Positions 60,316 to 64,000 of a stretch of 64,000 nt of DNA are shown here, piece after piece. Each line of letters starts with the position of its first letter. Position 1 is the first letter of the stretch. The notes under the pieces were generated by a model. That model saw only the letters and a list, made by a program, of their open reading frames with translations, was not told where the DNA came from and made no database searches. Position numbers and translations under genes: made by a program. This DNA is from Streptomyces pseudovenezuelae (lineage in GTDB: Bacteria; Actinomycetota; Actinomycetes; Streptomycetales; Streptomycetaceae): positions 1 to 64,000 of the forward strand of contig NZ_KQ948152.1 in NCBI RefSeq assembly GCF_001513955.1, in the 5' to 3' direction.

Positions 60316-62069
60316 GGCCCTCGCTGGTGATCGTCGGAGCCGGGCCGCGGGGGACCGGTCTGATCGAGCGGATCGCCGCCAACGCCCCCGAGCTGTACGA
60401 CGGTTCGGGCCTCGACCTGCACCTGGTGGATCCGCACCCGCCCGGCGCCGGACGCGTCTGGCGCGCGGCGCAGTCACCGCTGCTGTGGATGAACTCGCAC
60501 GCCGAGGACGTCACCATGTTCACCGACGAGACGGTGGACATGGCCGGACCCGTGCGCCCCGGCCCCACCCTGCACGAGTGGGCCGGCATCGACGGGCGCA
60601 CCTTCGCGGACCGGCAGCTCCAGGGCGCGTATCTGCGCTGGGTGCACGAGCAGGCGGTGGCCGCGCTGCCGTCGTCCGTGTCCGTCCACCACCACCCCCG
60701 GCGCGCCCTGCGGGTGAGCGGGCCGCGCGAGGGACGCCAGCGGGTCTGGCTGGAGGGCCGTCCGCGCCCGCTCCCCGCCGACCTGGTCGTCCTCACCCTC
60801 GGGCACCTCGACGCCGAACTCGACGACGAGCAGCGGGACCTGGCGGCGTACGCCCGCGCCCACGGCCTCGTCCACCTGCCGCCCGACTTCACCGCCGACA
60901 GTGACCTGTCCGCGCTCGCGCCCGGCGAACCGGTCCTGGTCCGCGGGTTCGGGCTCGCCTTCGTCGACCTGATGGCGCTGCTGACCGAGGGCCGGGGCGG
61001 ACGGTACGACGGGGACACCTATCTCCCGTCCGGGCGCGAGCCGGTCCTCCACGTCGGATCGCGGCGCGGGGTGCCGTACCACTCGAAGATCGGCTACGAC
61101 TGGACCGGTGAGCGGCCGCCGCTGCCCCGCTTCCTGGGGCCGGCCCAGATCGACGGGCTGCTCGCCCGGCCGGCGGGCTTCGACTTCCGGCGGGACGTGT
61201 GGCCGCTGGTGGAGAAGGAACTCGGGTTCGCCCACTACCACCGGCTGTTCACCGTGCATCCGGAGCGGACCGCGATGCCCTGGAGCGACTTCGAGGAGAA
61301 GTACGCGGTCGTCGAGGCGGCCGCCGAACGGGAGACCCTGGTGGCCTCCGCCGTGCCCGATCCCCGTGACCGGCTCGACCTCGCCGCGCTCGACCGGCCG
61401 CTGGAGGGGGCGCGGTACGCGACGCACGAGGCGTTCCAGGAGGGGCTGCGGGAGTACGTCGAGACCGACCTGAGCCGTCGCCACGATCCGCGGTACAGCC
61501 CCGACCTGGCCGTGTTCCTCGGGCTGCTCTCCGTCTACGGGCAACTGGTCCGGCTCGGGGACATCGGCGGCCGGTGGCACGGGCTCTTCAGCTATCTGGC
61601 CTCAGGGCCGCCCGGCCCCCGGCTGCGGCAGCTGCTCGCGCTGTCCCGGGCCGGGGTGCTCAGGTTCGTCGGGGCGGACATGGAAGTCCGCGCCGAGGAC
61701 GGGGTGTTCCGGGCGTCGAGCCCCACCGTCCCGGGCCACTCGGTCGAGGCGCGGGCCCTGGTCGAGGCCCGGCTGCCCGAGCCGACCGTCCGGCGGGCCC
61801 TCGATCCCCTGCTGCGCGCGCTGCACACCGAGGGGGTCGCCGAGAGCCCCGACGGGCTGCTGCGGGTGGACCGTGTCGACGGGCGGGTCCTGGACCGGTC
61901 CGGGCGCCCGCACCCCCGGCGCTTCGCCCTCGGGCCGCACACCGACGGCCGTACACCCGGCGCCTTCACCCGGCCGCGCACCGGCGGGCCCGCGTTCCGG
62001 CAGAACGACGCGACCGCGCGGGCCGCGCTGGAGTTCCTGGGGGAGCTCGCCGGTCGTGCGGCCGCCTGA
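60312..62069 (+). CDS. FAD/NAD(P)-binding protein (FAD-NAD_binding_9 family)
   Basis: The 585-residue protein begins RPSLVIVGAGPRGTGLIERI, a Rossmann dinucleotide motif, with LDLHLVDPHPPGAGRVWR and LLWMNSHAEDVTMFTD typical of the FAD-NAD_binding_9 (HpcE/MbtG-like hydroxylase related) family. The internal LVLTLGHLDAEL and GEPVLVRGFGLAFVDLM continue the pattern. The reaction is unknown. It is translationally coupled to a 32-residue ORF upstream and followed after 90 bp by an LLM-class monooxygenase, suggesting a two-flavoenzyme pathway. Confidence 0.85.
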   Translation: MRPSLVIVGAGPRGTGLIERIAANAPELYDGSGLDLHLVDPHPPGAGRVWRAAQSPLLWMNSHAEDVTMFTDETVDMAGPVRPGPTLHEWAGIDGRTFADRQLQGAYLRWVHEQAVAALPSSVSVHHHPRRALRVSGPREGRQRVWLEGRPRPLPADLVVLTLGHLDAELDDEQRDLAAYARAHGLVHLPPDFTADSDLSALAPGEPVLVRGFGLAFVDLMALLTEGRGGRYDGDTYLPSGREPVLHVGSRRGVPYHSKIGYDWTGERPPLPRFLGPAQIDGLLARPAGFDFRRDVWPLVEKELGFAHYHRLFTVHPERTAMPWSDFEEKYAVVEAAAERETLVASAVPDPRDRLDLAALDRPLEGARYATHEAFQEGLREYVETDLSRRHDPRYSPDLAVFLGLLSVYGQLVRLGDIGGRWHGLFSYLASGPPGPRLRQLLALSRAGVLRFVGADMEVRAEDGVFRASSPTVPGHSVEARALVEARLPEPTVRRALDPLLRALHTEGVAESPDGLLRVDRVDGRVLDRSGRPHPRRFALGPHTDGRTPGAFTRPRTGGPAFRQNDATARAALEFLGELAGRAAA

Positions 62070-62159
62070 GCCGTCGGCGCGAGACGGCCGCCGCTCCGCG
62101 CGGTCGTGGTTGTTCCCCGCCGCGGCGGGCCGGATTCTCCCCCGAAAGGACTCCCTCAC

Positions 62160-63077
62160 ATGGCTTCCTCCCACGGCCGGGGGCTCGTGCACCTCGCCGC
62201 CGCCCTCGACCAGCCGTCGGCGTACGACGCGCTTCCCTACGTCGAGGCGGCGCGGCTCGCCGAGCGCGGCGGGCTCGACTTCGTGAGCCTGGACGACACC
62301 CTCGCCCGGCCCGGCCTCGACGCGCTCGCGGTGCTGTCCCGGGTCGCGTCCGCCACCGGCCGGATCGGCCTGGTGCCCACCGTCGCGAGCACCCACCCCG
62401 AGCTCTTCCCCGCCCAGGCCGCCGTCGCGACCCTCGACCGGGTCAGCCGGGGCCGGGCCGGCTGGCGTATCGACAGGGAGACGGGTGAAGTCGCCGACGT
62501 GGCCGCGAGACTGTGGGACGGGAGAGAGGGTGACACCGAGATAGGGGACATGCCGAACGGCGGTCCGCGACCCGCGCACGGCCACCCGGTCCGTGTCGTC
62601 GACGCCACCGACGAACCCGCCCGCAGAACCGCCGCCCGGTACGCCGACGTGGCCCTCGTCCGCGCCGCGAGCGCCGCGCAGGCCGCCGCTGAACGCGATC
62701 AACTCCACGCCATGGCAGCCGAGTTCGGCCGTCGCCCCGAGGAACTGCGGGTCCTCGCCGGTCTCCTCGTCGACCTCGGCGACGGCGAGCACGCGGCCGC
62801 GCCGGGGCACGGCGGGGGCGGACCCCGCCGGACCGCGCAGGGGCCGTTGTACCGGGGCGGCCCCGTCGACCTCGCGGCACTGATCGCCACCTGGCACGGC
62901 GAGGGCGTCGTCGACGGCTTCCACCTCACCCCCGCCGAACCGCTGCGGGACCTGGAACGGCTCGTCAACGGCACGGTGGCGCTGCTCCAGCACCGCGGAC
63001 TGTTCCGCACCTTCTACCCGGGCAGCACGCTCCGGGAGCACCTGGATCTCGCCGTCCCCGCCCACCGGTGCGGGTAA
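62160..63077 (+). CDS. LLM-class flavin-dependent monooxygenase (NtaA/SnaA/DszA-like)
   Basis: The 305-residue protein has luciferase-fold features LVHLAAALDQPSAYDALPYV, RLAERGGLDFVSLDDTLARP, ASATGRIGLVPTVASTHPEL and LDRVSRGRAGWRI, as in FMNH2-dependent monooxygenases of nitrilotriacetate or sulfur-compound metabolism. It is shorter than NtaA (about 430 residues), missing mid-barrel insertions. It needs reduced flavin from a reductase; the FAD/NAD(P) protein encoded upstream might be an oxidoreductase partner. ATG 62160 has gaaagga upstream. Confidence 0.82.
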   Translation: MASSHGRGLVHLAAALDQPSAYDALPYVEAARLAERGGLDFVSLDDTLARPGLDALAVLSRVASATGRIGLVPTVASTHPELFPAQAAVATLDRVSRGRAGWRIDRETGEVADVAARLWDGREGDTEIGDMPNGGPRPAHGHPVRVVDATDEPARRTAARYADVALVRAASAAQAAAERDQLHAMAAEFGRRPEELRVLAGLLVDLGDGEHAAAPGHGGGGPRRTAQGPLYRGGPVDLAALIATWHGEGVVDGFHLTPAEPLRDLERLVNGTVALLQHRGLFRTFYPGSTLREHLDLAVPAHRCG

Positions 63078-63510
63078 CTCGCCGGGGGCTGTTTTCGGCG
63101 ATGCGGCGAGCGGGAACGGCAGCCGCCGGTTCCGCTTTCCGTACCCGTCCGCGCCGGACGCCGGCGGCCGTACGACGGTCGGCGTGGCCGGAGCGCCGCT
63201 GACGCCCCGTCTCCTCGCCGACCACGGCATCTGCCGCTTTCCGCCGTCGCGGAAGGCCCTCGGCGCTGCTGTCACGACGGGGGAGCGGGATGCGATCCGG
63301 GGCATGACCGTTCCCTCTGAATCACAAAGGTCTTTCAAAGATTGACGGCCGAAAGGCGCCCTTGCGCCGACCGTCCGTTCGGCCGAATACTCCCCCTCAG
63401 CGCTTGTCAGGAGCACGGCGTGTTCGAAAACCGGACGCCCGCGCCGCTGACTGCGCCTCACGGGCCCCGACCCCACGCGGGCCCCCGACTTCCCTTGGAG
63501 GGAACGAAAC
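63078..63510. promoter_or_regulatory. Upstream region of the streptogrisin gene
   Basis: These 433 bp have no gene. Just after the LLM stop, gcgggaac/ggttccgc around 63109-63140 gives an imperfect hairpin. TTGACG (63342-63347) abuts an inverted repeat cggccgaa (63346-63353)/ttcggccg (63378-63385), which encloses a second stem ggcgc/gcgcc, and an A/T-rich stretch ending in ctttcaaagattga precedes it. A ribosome site ggaggg lies 8 nt before GTG 63511. Confidence 0.5.
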
Positions 63511-64000
63511 GTGAGGATCAAGCGCACCAACCCCCGCAGTGGCATTACGAGACGGACCCGGCTGATCGCCGGTACCACCGGACTCGTGGCCGCGGCCGCG
63601 ATCGCGGTCCCCAGCGCGAACGCGACCGCTGCGACCCCGTTCAGCACCACCGAGCTCAAGAGCGCCAGCAGTTCGGTGCTCAAGGCCGACATCCCGGGCA
63701 CCGCCTGGGCCGTCGACAGCAAGACCAACCGTGTCGTCGTCACCGTCGACAGCACGGTCTCGCAGGCCGAGATCGCCAAGATCAAGGAGCAGGCCGGCAG
63801 CAACGCCGACGCGCTCACGATCAAGCGGACCCCGGGCAAGTTCAACAAGCTGATCTCCGGCGGCGACGCCATCTATGCGAGTAGCTGGCGCTGCTCCCTC
63901 GGCTTCAACGTCCGCAGCGGCAGCACCTACTACTTCCTGACCGCCGGTCACTGCACCGACGGTGCGGGCACCTGGTGGTCGAACTCCGGGCACACCACCA
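63511..64000 (+). CDS. Streptogrisin B-like secreted serine protease, prepropeptide and start of mature enzyme (truncated by window edge)
   Basis: The visible 163 residues contain a signal peptide (residues 1-38, basic VRIKRTNPRSGITRRTR then LVAAAAIAVPSANA), a propeptide (39-114) and the start of the mature chymotrypsin-like domain at Ile115 (ISGGDAIYAS, RCSLGFNVRSGSTYYFL, TAGHC with the catalytic His). These lengths equal those of SGPB (38+76+185), so about 136 residues lie outside the window. The Asp and Ser of the triad are not visible. The 3' end cannot be checked for stop or frameshift. Confidence 0.93.
   Translation, partial: MRIKRTNPRSGITRRTRLIAGTTGLVAAAAIAVPSANATAATPFSTTELKSASSSVLKADIPGTAWAVDSKTNRVVVTVDSTVSQAEIAKIKEQAGSNADALTIKRTPGKFNKLISGGDAIYASSWRCSLGFNVRSGSTYYFLTAGHCTDGAGTWWSNSGHTT

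Overview
The window is about 64 kb of high-G+C actinobacterial DNA, almost certainly from a Streptomyces chromosome. The reasons are strong third-position G/C bias, frequent GTG starts, ATGA/GTGA/TTGA gene overlaps, many start codons sitting 6-7 bases after a TANNNT box with no ribosome site, an IdeR/DmdR-type iron box, and streptogrisin, SepF-like and Rpf/LysM genes. From memory, the gene content and order resemble the S. coelicolor SCO17xx-SCO18xx interval read backwards; this was not checked against a database.

Layout. 1-252: end of an rRNA operon (23S-5S spacer, 5S, strong terminator). 286-4776: a TPR protein with a very long Arg/Gly/Asp repeat region, a DUF1015 protein and a HAD phosphatase. 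4863-7805: iron-regulated siderophore importer (two FecCD permeases and an ATPase, no binding protein). 7789-14203: SCP2-like protein, small orphan, tlyA, nadK, recN, a MraY-like membrane protein and a glycosyltransferase. 14222-18837: a miniature inverted-repeat element touching the end of a PucR regulator, a flavin/F420 oxidoreductase and a GH15 glycosidase. 19285-30859: core block pyrG, Nudix, STAND/TPR ATPase, ald, an orphan parA with a ribbon-helix-helix partner, scpA, scpB and a pseudouridine synthase. 31114-37392: an NrtR-like regulator with ADP-ribosylglycohydrolase, a GNAT, a Rieske/membrane/secreted cluster with a frameshift, then aroH-type chorismate mutase and tyrA. 37538-42827: cmk, plsC, der, two Streptomyces-type hypothetical genes and an Rpf/LysM cell-wall protein. 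42919-48662: a branched-chain amino acid type ABC importer with a LivH-LivM-LivG fusion and a divergent binding lipoprotein. 48674-59300: epoxide hydrolase with divergent WYL regulator, orphan ctaD, I78 inhibitor, PAP2 phosphatase, PIG-V-like mannosyltransferase, DHA2 exporter, acyl-CoA dehydrogenase and a SepF-like gene. 60076-63077: a promoter with a DnaA box, a leader hairpin, a 32-codon ORF, an FAD/NAD(P) protein and an LLM monooxygenase. 63511-end: the 5' part of a streptogrisin B-like protease.

The core from tlyA to der follows the same order as Mycobacterium tuberculosis Rv1694-Rv1713, so most of the window is conserved housekeeping DNA (translation, nucleotide and NAD metabolism, chromosome segregation) interrupted by streptomycete accessory genes. 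The most unusual items are the coding minisatellite in the first gene, the MITE supplying a stop codon, the ParA-RHH-ScpAB group, the NrtR/ADP-ribosylglycohydrolase pair with a tandem operator, the frameshifted membrane gene, the regulator/oxidase convergent overlap, and the small-ORF/flavoenzyme operon near the right end.
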